A stretch of DNA of 64,000 nucleotides from Actinomyces bowdenii (GCF_017592395.1 NZ_JAGFOU010000003.1:88080-152079), one strand, 5' to 3'; positions 1 to 8,166 are shown, numbered from the stretch's first letter. Numbers and translations: made by a program. The notes: generated by a model not told the origin, from the letters alone.

Positions 1-39
1 GAAGCACTCGCAGCAGTGACCACGGCTCACGCGTGAAAC

Positions 40-100
40 GCGAGTGCGGGGTACAGAATGCGATGACCCCGCACTCGCATTGTGCACCCCGCACTCGCAT
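40..100. repeat. Short inverted/direct repeat cluster
   Basis: The 15-mer ACCCCGCACTCGCAT occurs at 66-80 and again at 86-100, a 20-nt period. Its inverse (GCGAGTGCGGGGT) sits at 40-52, so 40-52 and 66-78 can form a 13-bp hairpin with a 13-nt loop. It lies just downstream of the minus-strand toxin-antitoxin relic. It may be a terminator for that relic or for a gene outside the window, or a dispersed repeat; the sequence does not decide. Confidence 0.5.
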
Positions 101-101
101 G

Positions 102-518
102 TCAGGCGCTGATGACCTCGATGGGGCAGCGCGTGCCCGGGGCCGCGGCGATGCGCGCATCGCCGCTGACCAGGGTTCAGCCCTCCGCCTCGGCCAGCGT
201 GACATAGGCGGCGACATAGGAGGAGAGGCCATCCTTGAGCTTCCAGATCCGGCTCACCAGTGGCGCCGCCGGCCCCAGGCCCTTGCGGTCCTGCTGCGCC
301 CGCGCAGCATCAAGGATCCCCAGGGCCTGGGCAGGATCGAGCCGCGCCGCCGCCTCCTGGTGCGCCAGGCACTCCAGGGCCTCGATGGTGCTGGCCCGGC
401 TGTGCTCCCGGATCACCAGCTCCAGGAGGTAGGCCTGCAGGGACTGCCCGCGCCTCCTTGCGCGCTCAGCCAGGGCCTGGCGGACCTCCTCAGGGACATT
501 CCGGATCTGCAGGGCAAC
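102..518 (-). pseudogene. Decayed VapBC/FitAB-type toxin-antitoxin relic
   Basis: One reading frame on the minus strand joins two families. It begins with a FitA/VapB-like ribbon-helix-helix antitoxin (VALQIRNVPEEVRQAL, then RGQSLQAYLLELV). It then runs without a break into the C-terminal half of a PIN-domain VapC toxin (RIWKLKDGLSSYVAAYVTLAE). A TGA stop at 179-177 interrupts the toxin part; the frame resumes directly with TLVSGDARIAAAPG and ends at 104-102, as a normal VapC would. The conserved acidic residue of the usual YDAAY motif is Val here (YVAAY), and the N-terminal half of the PIN domain is absent. No in-frame ATG precedes the antitoxin part; the nearest ATG is one nucleotide out of frame. 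I infer a deletion that fused antitoxin to toxin, followed by point decay. Expression of a shorter piece cannot be excluded. Confidence 0.75.
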
Positions 519-520
519 CG

Positions 521-539
521 TGCATGCATTTCACATGCA
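521..539. promoter_or_regulatory. Likely operator of the decayed toxin-antitoxin locus
   Basis: TGCATG at 521-526 and CATGCA at 534-539 form an inverted repeat with a 7-nt spacer. It lies immediately upstream of the antitoxin-like frame on the minus strand. This is the place where VapB/FitA-type antitoxins bind their own promoters. The assignment rests on position and symmetry only. Confidence 0.5.
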
Positions 540-659
540 ACCTCTGCCTGAGGAGGCGGCGCGAGGCGTGAGACCGGCTGGCGGGACGGGGATGGGGGAG
601 CGCCATGAGCACCGAGGCGGGCCTCCGCTCCGGGCGGCTGGCGGGATGGGGGAGGAGCC

Positions 660-1274
660 TCACAGCCAGCCGTTGCGCTCGGCGGTGCGGGCGGCCTCGG
701 TCCGGTTGCGGGCATGGGTCTTGGAGATCGCGCTGGACAGGTAGTTGCGCACCGTCCCCTCGCCCAGGTGCAGGGCCCGGGCGATGCCGTGCGCGTCATC
801 CCCGCGCGCGGCCAGCCGCAGGACCTCCCGCTCCCGGTCCGTGAGCGGGTTGGGGCCCAGAAGCACCGACTCCTGGGCCAGGGTCGGGTCGATGACCCGC
901 ATGCCCGAGTGGATGCGGCGCACCGCCTCGGCCAGCTGCTCGGGCGGGGTGTCCTTGACCAGGAAGCCGGCGGCACCGGCCTCCAGGGCCCGGGACAGGT
1001 ACCCCGGGCGGCCGAAGGTCGTCACGATGAGGCTGCGGCACCCCATCCCCGAGGCGGCCAGGGCCGCGGCGGCGGCCAGGCCATCGCCGTCGGGCATGTC
1101 GATGTCGAGCAGCGCCACATCGGCCCGGTGCTCGCGCGCCGCAGCCACCACCTCCCTGCCCGTTCCCACCTGGGCCACCACCTCCAGGTCCGGCTCCAGG
1201 CCCAGCAGGGTGGCCAGGGCCCCGCGCACCAGGGCCTGGTCATCGGCGATGAGCAGGCGTATCGGGCCGCTCAC
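660..1274 (-). CDS. NarL/LuxR-family response regulator (DesR-like)
   Basis: Cytoplasmic DNA-binding response regulator of 204 residues. The receiver domain fills residues about 5-120, with the acidic pocket in IADDQ (D11/D12) and the phospho-acceptor D57 in LLDIDMPDG; K102 in the LVKDT motif is the conserved switch lysine. A LuxR-type helix-turn-helix follows at about 138-195 (LTDREREVLRLAARGDD, then GEGTVRNYLSSA). Its start overlaps the upstream histidine kinase gene by 4 nt, so the pair is translationally coupled. It is the last gene of a four-gene operon with an ABC exporter. Its likely targets are the two copies of the dyad ATGACAGGTGTCAT at 4506 and 6600. The signal is unknown. Confidence 0.93.
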   Translation of the reverse strand: MSGPIRLLIADDQALVRGALATLLGLEPDLEVVAQVGTGREVVAAAREHRADVALLDIDMPDGDGLAAAAALAASGMGCRSLIVTTFGRPGYLSRALEAGAAGFLVKDTPPEQLAEAVRRIHSGMRVIDPTLAQESVLLGPNPLTDREREVLRLAARGDDAHGIARALHLGEGTVRNYLSSAISKTHARNRTEAARTAERNGWL

Positions 1275-2467
1275 AGGATCACCTCCACCTCTGCTCCCCG
1301 GCTGCTCCGCGCCTGGCCGGACGGCGGCCGGGGCGCGGGGCTGGTCAGGCGCAGCTCCCCGCCCGCCGCCTCGATGCGCTGGCGAAGGCCGCGCAGGCCG
1401 TTGCCGAGGGCCGCCCCGTCCATACCACAGCCATTATCAACCACTCTCAGGCGTCCTGGGGCCACCTCGACCTCCACACAGGAGGCCCCCGCATGGCGCA
1501 GGATGTTCGTCGTCGTCTCGCGCAGTGCCCAGGAGATCAGCTCGCGCTGCCCCAGGGGCACCCGATCCACGTCACCGGTGAAGACCGCCTCGATATCCGC
1601 CGCCGCGAAGGCGGTGCGCGAGGACTCCACCTGGCTGGCCAGATCAGGGGCGTGCAGCCGGGTCACCGTGGATCGCACATCGGCCAGGGCCGCGCGGGAG
1701 AGCTCGATGACCTCGGCCAGCTCCCGCTCGGCCGCCTGCGGGTCGCGGCTGATCAGGCGCTGGGCCACCTCGGCCTTGAGGGTCAGGAGCGTCAGGGAGT
1801 GGCCCAGGATGTCATGGACCTCCCGGCTGATCTCCTCGCGCTCGGCCGCCACCGCAGCGGCCCGGTTCTGACGGGAGCGCTGATTCTCCAGCCCGGCGCC
1901 GAGCCGCGACAGGACCACGGTCCCCGTCGAGAAGGCGCAGCCCATGGCCAGGTGGTGGACTGGCCTGCTGTCGGTTCCGAGCAGGACGATGAGCAGGATC
2001 GCTGAGATCAGCGCTGCGGACAGGATGAGGCCGGTGCGCAGCCTGGTGGTGAACAGGATGATCGCGCAGTAGTAGGGCAGGTAGAAGGCGAACCACCAGT
2101 GGATCGCCACCAGGGAGATCCCCGCGCACAGCGTCATCGCCGCCAGCGGGCGCACCAGGGGCGCCAGCTCCTGGCTCAGCGGTGTCGAGGGCGTCAGCTG
2201 GGTGAAGTCCCGGATCCTGCTGACCTGCCAGACATAGATGGCGCTGAAGCCGAGGATGCTGCCCACGCCCACCGCCTTGACCCATATCGGGGCAGGGGAG
2301 GACAGCACGAGGACGATGGGCCAGGCCATGAAGAGGATCCAGATCGAGGCCCACCAATCGATGCCCAGCCACCCCCTCCGGCCGGCACTGCCGCCCCGCT
2401 CCGCCCAGCGCCCGGAGGCCCCCGGGGCCGCCCCACCGCGGGGCCTCGCGCTCATCGGCTTGCTCAT
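1271..2467 (-). CDS. DesK-family membrane sensor histidine kinase
   Basis: Sensor kinase of 398 residues that should autophosphorylate and pass phosphate to the adjacent response regulator. The N-terminal half (about 35-190) contains several hydrophobic membrane segments and no large extracytoplasmic domain, which suggests sensing within or at the membrane. The dimerization/phosphoacceptor (HisKA_3) motif EREEISREVHDILGHSLTLL places the phosphorylated histidine at H218. The C-terminal HATPase domain shows the N box (ETTTNILRHAG) and the G box NGLRGLRQRIEAAGG. A 28-nt gap separates it from the upstream permease gene. Together with the ABC genes this resembles drug-, lantibiotic- or envelope-stress-responsive modules, but the inducer cannot be read from the sequence. 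Confidence 0.92.
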   Translation of the reverse strand: MSKPMSARPRGGAAPGASGRWAERGGSAGRRGWLGIDWWASIWILFMAWPIVLVLSSPAPIWVKAVGVGSILGFSAIYVWQVSRIRDFTQLTPSTPLSQELAPLVRPLAAMTLCAGISLVAIHWWFAFYLPYYCAIILFTTRLRTGLILSAALISAILLIVLLGTDSRPVHHLAMGCAFSTGTVVLSRLGAGLENQRSRQNRAAAVAAEREEISREVHDILGHSLTLLTLKAEVAQRLISRDPQAAERELAEVIELSRAALADVRSTVTRLHAPDLASQVESSRTAFAAADIEAVFTGDVDRVPLGQRELISWALRETTTNILRHAGASCVEVEVAPGRLRVVDNGCGMDGAALGNGLRGLRQRIEAAGGELRLTSPAPRPPSGQARSSRGAEVEVIL

Positions 2468-2495
2468 CGGGTGCTCCTCGCCATCGCGGGGCGCC

Positions 2496-3323
2496 TCAGC
2501 GGTGCAGCGTGGCCCGGCGGCGGGAGGCCAGGCAGATCAGGGCCAGGATGAGCGTCCATGCCACGAGGTTAGCGAGTTGGAGCCACATGCCCTCCCTGAT
2601 CGGCCCGGTGGCCGTGACGACCATGTCCTCCAGGATCGGGCGCTGGCTCAGGCCCGCCGCCCCGTAGAGCGGCGTGGCATGGGCGATCGTGAACAGGGTG
2701 CCGCCCAGCGGCATGAAGATATTCGACAGGAACCCCCACACCGACACCGAGGCCGAGGCGATGCCCACAGCGCCCTGGGAGGGGAACCACAGGCCGATGG
2801 CCAGGCCGTAGAGGGAGAAGGGGATGGTCGGGGTCAGGCACAGCAGGTAGGAGCCCGCCCACACCAGGGGGCTGTCGCACCTGGCGCCCAGGAGGGCCCC
2901 GGCGGTGAAGATCAGGGTCACCGGCACCAGGGACAGCAGGACCGCCGCGGCGGTCTTGACGAGGATGTAGGAGCGCATGCCCCCCGGTGTCAGGGCCATC
3001 TGCCGCCCCCAGCCCCCGGCCAGCTCGACGGCGGAGGTCCCCGCCACGCTCGTGGCCGCCATGGCCGTGGAGAACACCGCCATATTGACCATGACGACGG
3101 CATTGACATTGCCCCGGCCGGCGTCGAAGTCGCCATAGGAGGCCATGGCCCCGAACATGAGGTAGAAGGCCAGCGGCATGATGATGATGAAGATGATGGT
3201 ATCGGCCCGGATGACGGTGTTGCGCAGCTCGGTGACGATATAGGGCACCAGGCTCGGGCGCTCCCGGTGAGCGGCGCCGGCAGTGCCGGGGGCGGGGACG
3301 ACTGGGACGGCGGGGGCGGACAT
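2496..3323 (-). CDS. ABC-2 type transporter permease
   Basis: Integral membrane subunit of 275 residues, with about six hydrophobic segments (for example TIIFIIIMPLAFYLMFGAMA near the N-terminus and WTLILALICLAS at the C-terminus). This is the usual topology of ABC-2 exporters. It follows the ATPase gene by 98 nt and precedes the sensor kinase gene, so it should pair with that ATPase to export an unknown substrate. The gap to the ATPase gene holds no obvious hairpin. The start ATG leaves a proline/alanine-rich cytoplasmic tail of about 25 residues before the first helix. Confidence 0.88.
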   Translation of the reverse strand: MSAPAVPVVPAPGTAGAAHRERPSLVPYIVTELRNTVIRADTIIFIIIMPLAFYLMFGAMASYGDFDAGRGNVNAVVMVNMAVFSTAMAATSVAGTSAVELAGGWGRQMALTPGGMRSYILVKTAAAVLLSLVPVTLIFTAGALLGARCDSPLVWAGSYLLCLTPTIPFSLYGLAIGLWFPSQGAVGIASASVSVWGFLSNIFMPLGGTLFTIAHATPLYGAAGLSQRPILEDMVVTATGPIREGMWLQLANLVAWTLILALICLASRRRATLHR

Positions 3324-3421
3324 GAGCTTCTCCGATCTCCTCGGGGGTGGCAGTGGGTGGTTCTCAGCTGGTCGGTTGCGGATCGCGGGGGTGGTTCCAG
3401 GGGCAGTCAGGGTGCTCCGGA

Positions 3422-4447
3422 TCAGGCCGCCGGCGCGGGATCACCGGCGGGGGCCCGGACGAGCTCGGTGAAGACCTCATCCAGGCTCAGGGCGGTGATG
3501 CCCAGGTGGTGGGCGGGGGTGCGGGTCAGCAGGAGGCGGGCGACGTCGTCGGGCGCGCTGGTGCGGATCTCCAGGTGCTCCCCGTGCACGGAGGAGCCCA
3601 GAACGGCCGGGCCCACCTCGGCGAGCGCCTCGCACAGCTCCGCGGCGCCGGACAGGCCCGGCCAGGTGGCCGTGATCGTGGTGCCCTCGCCCAGGGACCG
3701 CACCTCGTCGACCGAGCCGGCCGCCACGATGCGGCCATGGCTGATGATGACGATGCGGTCGGCGAAGTCCGCCGCCTCCTGGAGGTAGTGGGTGGCGAAG
3801 AGAACGGCCCGGTCCCCGGCGGCGCGCTCTCGGATCGCGGCCCAGAAGTCCCGGCGCGCCGTGACGTCCATGCCCGCCGTGGGCTCATCGAGGACCATGA
3901 GGTCGGGGTTGCCCAGGAGAGCCAGGGCCAGGCGCAGGCGCTGGCGCTCGCCACCGGAGCACTTGACCACCTTGCGGCGCAGGATCGGCGTGATCCCGGC
4001 CAGCCGGGTGACCGCGGCGATGTCGTGGCGGGCCCCGCGCATGGCGGCCACGATGCTGATCGTCTGGCCCACCGTGTAGTCGGGCAGGAGGCCGCCCTCC
4101 TGGAGGATGGCGCCTGTGCGCATCCGCCTGGCGGCCTGGGCGGGTGCGGCGCCGAAGACCCGGGCAGTGCCGGCCTCGGCTGTGGTGAAACCGAGGATGA
4201 TGTCCAGGGTGGTGGACTTCCCGGCCCCATTGGGGCCCAGGAAGGCGACGATCTCACCGGGCCGGACGGTCAGGTCGATGCCGTCCACGGCGCGGATGCG
4301 CCCGAAGGTCTTGACCAGGCCGGTGATCTCCACGGCGGCGCCGGTGCCCACGGCCGCGGGGGCGCCACGACCGGCCTCCAGGGGCGCGGCGGTGGAGGAG
4401 GCGGTGAGAGGGGGAGGGCTGTTGCGGGTGGTGACTGTCGTGCTCAT
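3422..4447 (-). CDS. ABC transporter ATP-binding protein
   Basis: Nucleotide-binding subunit of 341 residues, first gene of the exporter/two-component operon. Visible motifs are Walker A (GPNGAGKST), the signature CSGGERQRLRLAL, Walker B (LMVLDEPTAGMD) and the switch histidine in FATHYLQEA. The C-terminal 100 residues resemble the regulatory extension common in drug and antibiotic exporters of this class (DrrA/CcmA-like). The start codon lies 10 nt from the end of a conserved promoter-like block that carries the dyad ATGACAGGTGTCAT, so the whole operon is probably controlled by its own response regulator. Confidence 0.93.
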   Translation of the reverse strand: MSTTVTTRNSPPPLTASSTAAPLEAGRGAPAAVGTGAAVEITGLVKTFGRIRAVDGIDLTVRPGEIVAFLGPNGAGKSTTLDIILGFTTAEAGTARVFGAAPAQAARRMRTGAILQEGGLLPDYTVGQTISIVAAMRGARHDIAAVTRLAGITPILRRKVVKCSGGERQRLRLALALLGNPDLMVLDEPTAGMDVTARRDFWAAIRERAAGDRAVLFATHYLQEAADFADRIVIISHGRIVAAGSVDEVRSLGEGTTITATWPGLSGAAELCEALAEVGPAVLGSSVHGEHLEIRTSAPDDVARLLLTRTPAHHLGITALSLDEVFTELVRAPAGDPAPAA

Positions 4448-4456
4448 GGCCCCAGG

Positions 4457-4520
4457 GTGATCCGCGGGTGCGCGAGCCGGTACTGAGCGCTGTCACCGCC
4501 TGGGGATGACAGGTGTCATG
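4457..4520 (-). promoter_or_regulatory. Promoter/operator copy A, upstream of the ABC-two-component operon
   Basis: A 64-bp block that aligns without gaps to 6551-6614. The core 4474-4520 differs at only two positions. It contains the perfect palindrome ATGACAGGTGTCAT at 4506-4519, about 59 nt upstream of the ATPase start codon. I infer the binding site of the operon-encoded response regulator, since dyads of this kind next to a -35 region are typical for NarL-family regulators. Confidence 0.65.
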
Positions 4521-4712
4521 CGCGGATCGTGGGCGGCCGGGGCAGTAGTGGTGGCACTGGCCTGCGGCGCGGCCTGCCGAACGCAGGGGTGTCCGCAGGA
4601 TGCGGGTCTCCCGGAAGGAAAGGCGCATATACCGGCCATGGGACTCGGGGCTGACAAGGACCGGCCATCCTTGGTGGCGGCACGGCGGAGACGCCCTGAT
4701 ACGGAGATGCGC

Positions 4713-6293
4713 CTACTGTGCGGGGGCGTAGGCGGCGAGACCCGACTCCGTGATCGCTATCAGGAGGCCGTCGCGGGCGATGGTCACCTTGGCTCGGTGG
4801 TCGAAGAGCGGCGGGGGAAGGGGAACCATCCGGTTGTGATCGAGATCGAGGATTCGCACTTGTCCATATCGGGCGGAGACGCCACGGCCAATGATGAGAT
4901 AGTTCTGATACCTTGATGTTGTTGTGCCGAGATAGAGAACGGGCATTGGAAGAAAATCGGAGTTCCCGCCCGTGACGCGGGACTGGCCGTTGGAGCATGC
5001 GTTCTTGTGCTTGCATTTAAGGGAGACTGAGGCCCATGACGTGTTGTCCTGCGAGAATGCTGCCTTGTACTGCTCGAGTGTGGGGACGCCGGAATCGCTC
5101 AAGAGCAATGTGCTGAAGCCGTGCCTCGCCGTGTAGGACTCGATCTGCGTGCCATCAGGCGCGAGTGAGCTGATGGCCCGGTCCGTCTTGTGGTCGTGGG
5201 TCAAGAGCCACCCGTCAGCGGCTGGAATAAGATCGAAGGTAATGCTGCTGGGATCCCGGGTCTCTGTGATCTGCCCGTCGGCCAATGAGATGAAAATGAT
5301 GCTCGGAATCTCGTCGCTCCCGTTGAATACCTGGGCTGGTGCGATGCCGTCCACGACGGGGTATCCCAGGGGTGTGACTCCGAGACTGAATGAGGGTGAG
5401 TGTTCTCCGGGGAAATCGACCGGACCCCAGCGCAGGGAGGCGGCTCCCTCGCTCAGGTCCCAGCCGGTGCAGGTGGGTGTCCGATAGAGGCAGGTGACGA
5501 TGGTGTCCTCGGTGGCGAGCACGACGATGCTCTGGCGGTCCCATGGGGCCTCGATGTCCTCCCCCGTGGCGGGGTCGAGGATCCCCTGGTAGGTCACCAG
5601 TGCGGAGGAGGTCAGAGTGACCAGTCCATCGGCGCGGTCTCGTGACCATATCTCTTGAGGGATCCCATTCGAGAGGCTGTATCCGTGCAGGCGGGGGTGG
5701 GTCTCGCCCTTCTGGTCATAGACGATGAGGTAGTCATCGTTGACACGGGTATCCGCCGTCCTTCGCGAGAACTGGTCGATATCCGTGGTCCAGATCTGCT
5801 GCCATGTGTCGTCGGCGGTCGACGTGGCGGTAGGGGGTGGGGCGGAAGCTGCTCCGCTCGTCGGGGACGGGCCCGTGCGGTGTGAGGCGCTGGGTGGGGA
5901 GGCCGTCAGGGCCGGGACCTCAGAGCGGCTGTTGAGGATGTCCACCAGGGCAGCGGCGGTGAGCGTGATGACAAGCGCCACGGCGCTGGCGGCGAGGAGC
6001 ATGGCTGTCCGACTGCGAGGGGCCCTGTGGTTGAACCCTCCTGAGAGGGTCCGCTTGCTCCGTGGGCCCTGATTCGGGGGTGGAGGTGCGGGTTCCTTTC
6101 CCGTGCGGGAGTCATGGCCGTGCTTGTCGCGGAGCCGGGGAGGCTGCAGGGAGCGGTTCAGCCTCGGGCTCCGCTGATGCGTCGAGGGCGCGGGCGGGCG
6201 CAGCAGACGTGACAGGAAGGAGCCGGAGGTGCCGGGTGGGCGGATCCCCGAGGGGGCGCCCGGTGGGCGCAGGCGGGAGGAGGGGAACTTCAT
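4713..6293 (-). CDS. Membrane-anchored protein with a PQQ/beta-propeller-like exterior domain
   Basis: 526 residues of unknown function. A proline/arginine-rich cytoplasmic N-terminus (about 1-90) is followed by one transmembrane helix (LLAASAVALVITLTAAALV, about 97-120), then a Ser/Thr/Pro-rich linker. The rest is a large extracytoplasmic domain whose short beta-rich blocks (DDYLIVYDQKGE, IVVLATEDTIVTC, DGWLLTHDH, GLLIAITESGLAAY) resemble PQQ-like or WD40-like propeller blades. Four cysteines (CLYRTPTC and CKHKNAC) could form two extracytoplasmic disulfides. Local base composition is less GC-rich than in its neighbours, which fits acquired or rapidly evolving DNA. Copy B of the operator lies 257 nt upstream, so it may be co-regulated with the ABC operon. 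Confidence 0.75.
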   Translation of the reverse strand: MKFPSSRLRPPGAPSGIRPPGTSGSFLSRLLRPPAPSTHQRSPRLNRSLQPPRLRDKHGHDSRTGKEPAPPPPNQGPRSKRTLSGGFNHRAPRSRTAMLLAASAVALVITLTAAALVDILNSRSEVPALTASPPSASHRTGPSPTSGAASAPPPTATSTADDTWQQIWTTDIDQFSRRTADTRVNDDYLIVYDQKGETHPRLHGYSLSNGIPQEIWSRDRADGLVTLTSSALVTYQGILDPATGEDIEAPWDRQSIVVLATEDTIVTCLYRTPTCTGWDLSEGAASLRWGPVDFPGEHSPSFSLGVTPLGYPVVDGIAPAQVFNGSDEIPSIIFISLADGQITETRDPSSITFDLIPAADGWLLTHDHKTDRAISSLAPDGTQIESYTARHGFSTLLLSDSGVPTLEQYKAAFSQDNTSWASVSLKCKHKNACSNGQSRVTGGNSDFLPMPVLYLGTTTSRYQNYLIIGRGVSARYGQVRILDLDHNRMVPLPPPLFDHRAKVTIARDGLLIAITESGLAAYAPAQ

Positions 6294-6550
6294 GGTGTCA
6301 GTATCGTCTCAGCGCACCAGGGCGGTCCACGGGCTCCCGTCCTCCTGGACGGTGCTTGGCGTTGCCTGGGTGCGGAGTTTCGCGCTGGCGCTCCATATGC
6401 GAAGCACAGGCGACCAGGCTCTCATCCTCAACGCCGATGAGCGTATCGGGTTGGGCCGCCGCCGTTGGTCTGCCTCTGCTTGCGCAGGACAGAGCTATCC
6501 GCCAGGACGCGAAGGTGACCATGGGAAGCCCCCGCGACTCCCCGTTCAGT

Positions 6551-6614
6551 GCGATCCGCCGGGATGAGAGCCGGTACTGAGCACTGACACCGCCTGGGGA
6601 TGACAGGTGTCATG
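6551..6614 (-). promoter_or_regulatory. Promoter/operator copy B, upstream of the propeller-like membrane protein
   Basis: Second copy of the 64-bp block at 4457-4520, about 56 of 64 positions identical, with the same palindrome ATGACAGGTGTCAT at 6600-6613. The next recognisable minus-strand gene starts at 6293, which leaves a leader of about 257 nt with no convincing small gene in it. Confidence 0.55.
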
Positions 6615-6664
6615 GGCCGGTCGCCGGTCGCCGGTCGCCGGTGGCCTGCGGTCGCCTTGGGCGT

Positions 6665-6861
6665 TGCACATCTTCAAGAATCGACCGTCTGGTTGATCCG
6701 CGTGATTCCGCGGTTCGGCTGCCTGGGGCCGGTCTGAGCGACGCTGAAGATGTGCAGCGGTGACCTGGCTGCACATCTTCAGCCCGCACCGGGCTCGGCC
6801 ACTGGCGGGATTCTGCGGGAGAAGTGGGGCAGGGCGGTGGGCCGGGACCTGAAGATGTGCA
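6665..6861. repeat. Composite 197-bp palindromic element, copy 1
   Basis: Two 92-bp units (6665-6756 and 6770-6861) separated by 13 nt. Each unit opens with TGCACATCTTCA and closes with TGAAGATGTGCA. The two inner ends form a 14-bp stem with a 9-nt loop (6745-6781). Unit interiors diverge but keep a core like GATTCTGCGG or GATTCCGCGG near the middle. It lies in the 914-nt gap between the accessory block and rpsP. The rest of that gap (6862-7207) shows nothing beyond the rpsP leader. Confidence 0.9.
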
Positions 6862-7207
6862 GCAAGGGCTGGGGCGCGGCTGATGGTGCGGGGCGGGCTG
6901 CGCCGCCAGGCGCCTTCCCCGGCTGTGCGCCGTCGTCCACAAGGCGCGCGCTCCACGGCGGCCCGGTGGCGAGCGGCCTCGCCGCCCGCAGCACCCTGTG
7001 GGCGATCTCGCACGGGACTCCGGCGGATCGGAGGGCGGGGAGGTGGCGGCCACCGCCCGGCCTCTGGCAAAATCTCCCGCTGTACTCGGCTGGACGTCGG
7101 TCCCTCTCCCGGCCCCGGTCGCGTCTCGGCTCACGCCGGAAACCGTTGCTTGACCCCACCGGGGACCAGCGCGCGCCAAACCGATTGAGAACCAGGAGTT
7201 CCACCAA

Positions 7208-7693
7208 GTGGCAGTCAAGATTCGCCTCAAGCGCATGGGCAAGAAGTTCGCCCCCTTCTACCGGGTCGTCGTCCTGGACTCCCGCAAGAAGCGCGACGGC
7301 CGTGTCATCGAGGAGATTGGTCTGTACGACCCGATGCAGGAGCCCTCGCTCATCCGCATCGACTCCGAGCGCGCCCAGTACTGGCTCGGCGTGGGCGCCC
7401 AGCCCACCGACGCCGTCTTCAAGCTGCTGAAGATCACCGGCGACTACCAGGCCTTCAAGGGCCTGGCGGGCGCCGAGGGCACCTTGAAGGTCAAGGACGC
7501 CGAGGCGGCCTCGGCCGCCAGGCAGGAGGCCGTCAAGGCGGCCGCCGCCGACGCCGAGAAGCGCAAGGCCGCCGCCGCAGAGGCCAAGGCCAAGGCTGAG
7601 AAGGAGGCCGAGGAGGCGCAGTCCGCCGAGGCCCCCGAGGACAGCGCCGAGGCCCCCACCGGCGACGGCGCCGAGGCGTCCGAGGAGGCCTGA
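7208..7693 (+). CDS. rpsP: 30S ribosomal protein S16
   Basis: Component of the 30S subunit body. The first 85-90 residues are the complete S16 fold ([20 protein letters not shown], then [14 protein letters not shown] and [15 protein letters not shown]). At 161 residues it is about twice the family minimum: from about residue 95 it carries an Ala/Glu/Lys-rich, probably coiled and then acidic tail, a common feature of actinobacterial S16. The GTG start is preceded by an AGGAG-like site (ccaggagtt). It opens the rpsP-khpA-rimM-trmD cluster; khpA begins 1 nt after its stop codon. Confidence 0.97.
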   Translation: MAVKIRLKRMGKKFAPFYRVVVLDSRKKRDGRVIEEIGLYDPMQEPSLIRIDSERAQYWLGVGAQPTDAVFKLLKITGDYQAFKGLAGAEGTLKVKDAEAASAARQEAVKAAAADAEKRKAAAAEAKAKAEKEAEEAQSAEAPEDSAEAPTGDGAEASEEA

Positions 7694-7694
7694 G

Positions 7695-7931
7695 ATGCTG
7701 GCTGACGCCCTCGAGCACCTCGTGCGCGGCATCGTCGACAACCCCGACGACGTCACCGTCACCTCCCGCTCGCTGCGGCGCGGCGACCTGCTCGAGGTGC
7801 GGGTCAACCCCGAGGACCTCGGCCGCGTCATCGGCCGCTCAGGGCGCACCGCCCGGGCCCTGCGCACCGTCGTGGGCGCCCTGGCCGACTCGCCGGTGCG
7901 CGTCGACGTCGTCGACACCGACCGGCGCTGA
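7695..7931 (+). CDS. khpA: KH-domain RNA-binding protein
   Basis: 78-residue single KH domain. The GxxG loop that contacts RNA is visible as G47-RS-G50 in GRVIGRSGRTARALR. KhpA (YlqC) family proteins bind RNA and influence cell elongation or sRNA-type regulation in Gram-positive bacteria. Its place directly after rpsP and before rimM is conserved in actinobacteria. The start codon is one nucleotide beyond the rpsP stop, so the two should be co-translated. A strong hairpin follows the gene, so much of the transcription may end here and rimM may have its own promoter. Confidence 0.93.
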   Translation: MLADALEHLVRGIVDNPDDVTVTSRSLRRGDLLEVRVNPEDLGRVIGRSGRTARALRTVVGALADSPVRVDVVDTDRR

Positions 7932-7948
7932 GCCCAGCACGACACCAT

Positions 7949-7985
7949 CGCAGTGCCCGGCCCCATCCAGGGGCCGGGCACTGCG
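7949..7985 (+). terminator. Strong hairpin after khpA
   Basis: A perfect 16-bp stem (7949-7964 with 7970-7985, starting CGCAGTGCCCGGCC) closes on a 5-nt loop. It stands 17 nt after the khpA stop. No U-run follows, as is usual in high-GC actinobacteria. Confidence 0.75.
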
Positions 7986-8166
7986 CTCATGCCGCCCTGC
8001 CGCACATGGCTGGCGCCGCCCGCCGGCCCGCAGCGGCCGGGTGGGGGCCTCTCACCACCGGGCCCGCCGGGCACGGCCGGCACCGGCGCGCCGGAGGGCG
8101 GGGTGGGGCGGGCCGCACTGCGGATACCTCACACCCGCCCAGCGCGGCTCACGGGCCCGGGCGCGG

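Noticed and set aside
6665..6861. CRISPR array suspected from repeated 12-mers
   Set aside because: The 12-mers alternate in orientation with fixed 68- and 13-nt intervals, the interiors are related to each other, and no cas genes are present.
7070..7110. rpsP promoter at CAAAATCTCCCGCTGTACTCGG-like sequence
   Set aside because: The AT-containing spot is suggestive of a leader signal, but no clear -10/-35 pair could be defined, so it is not listed as a feature.
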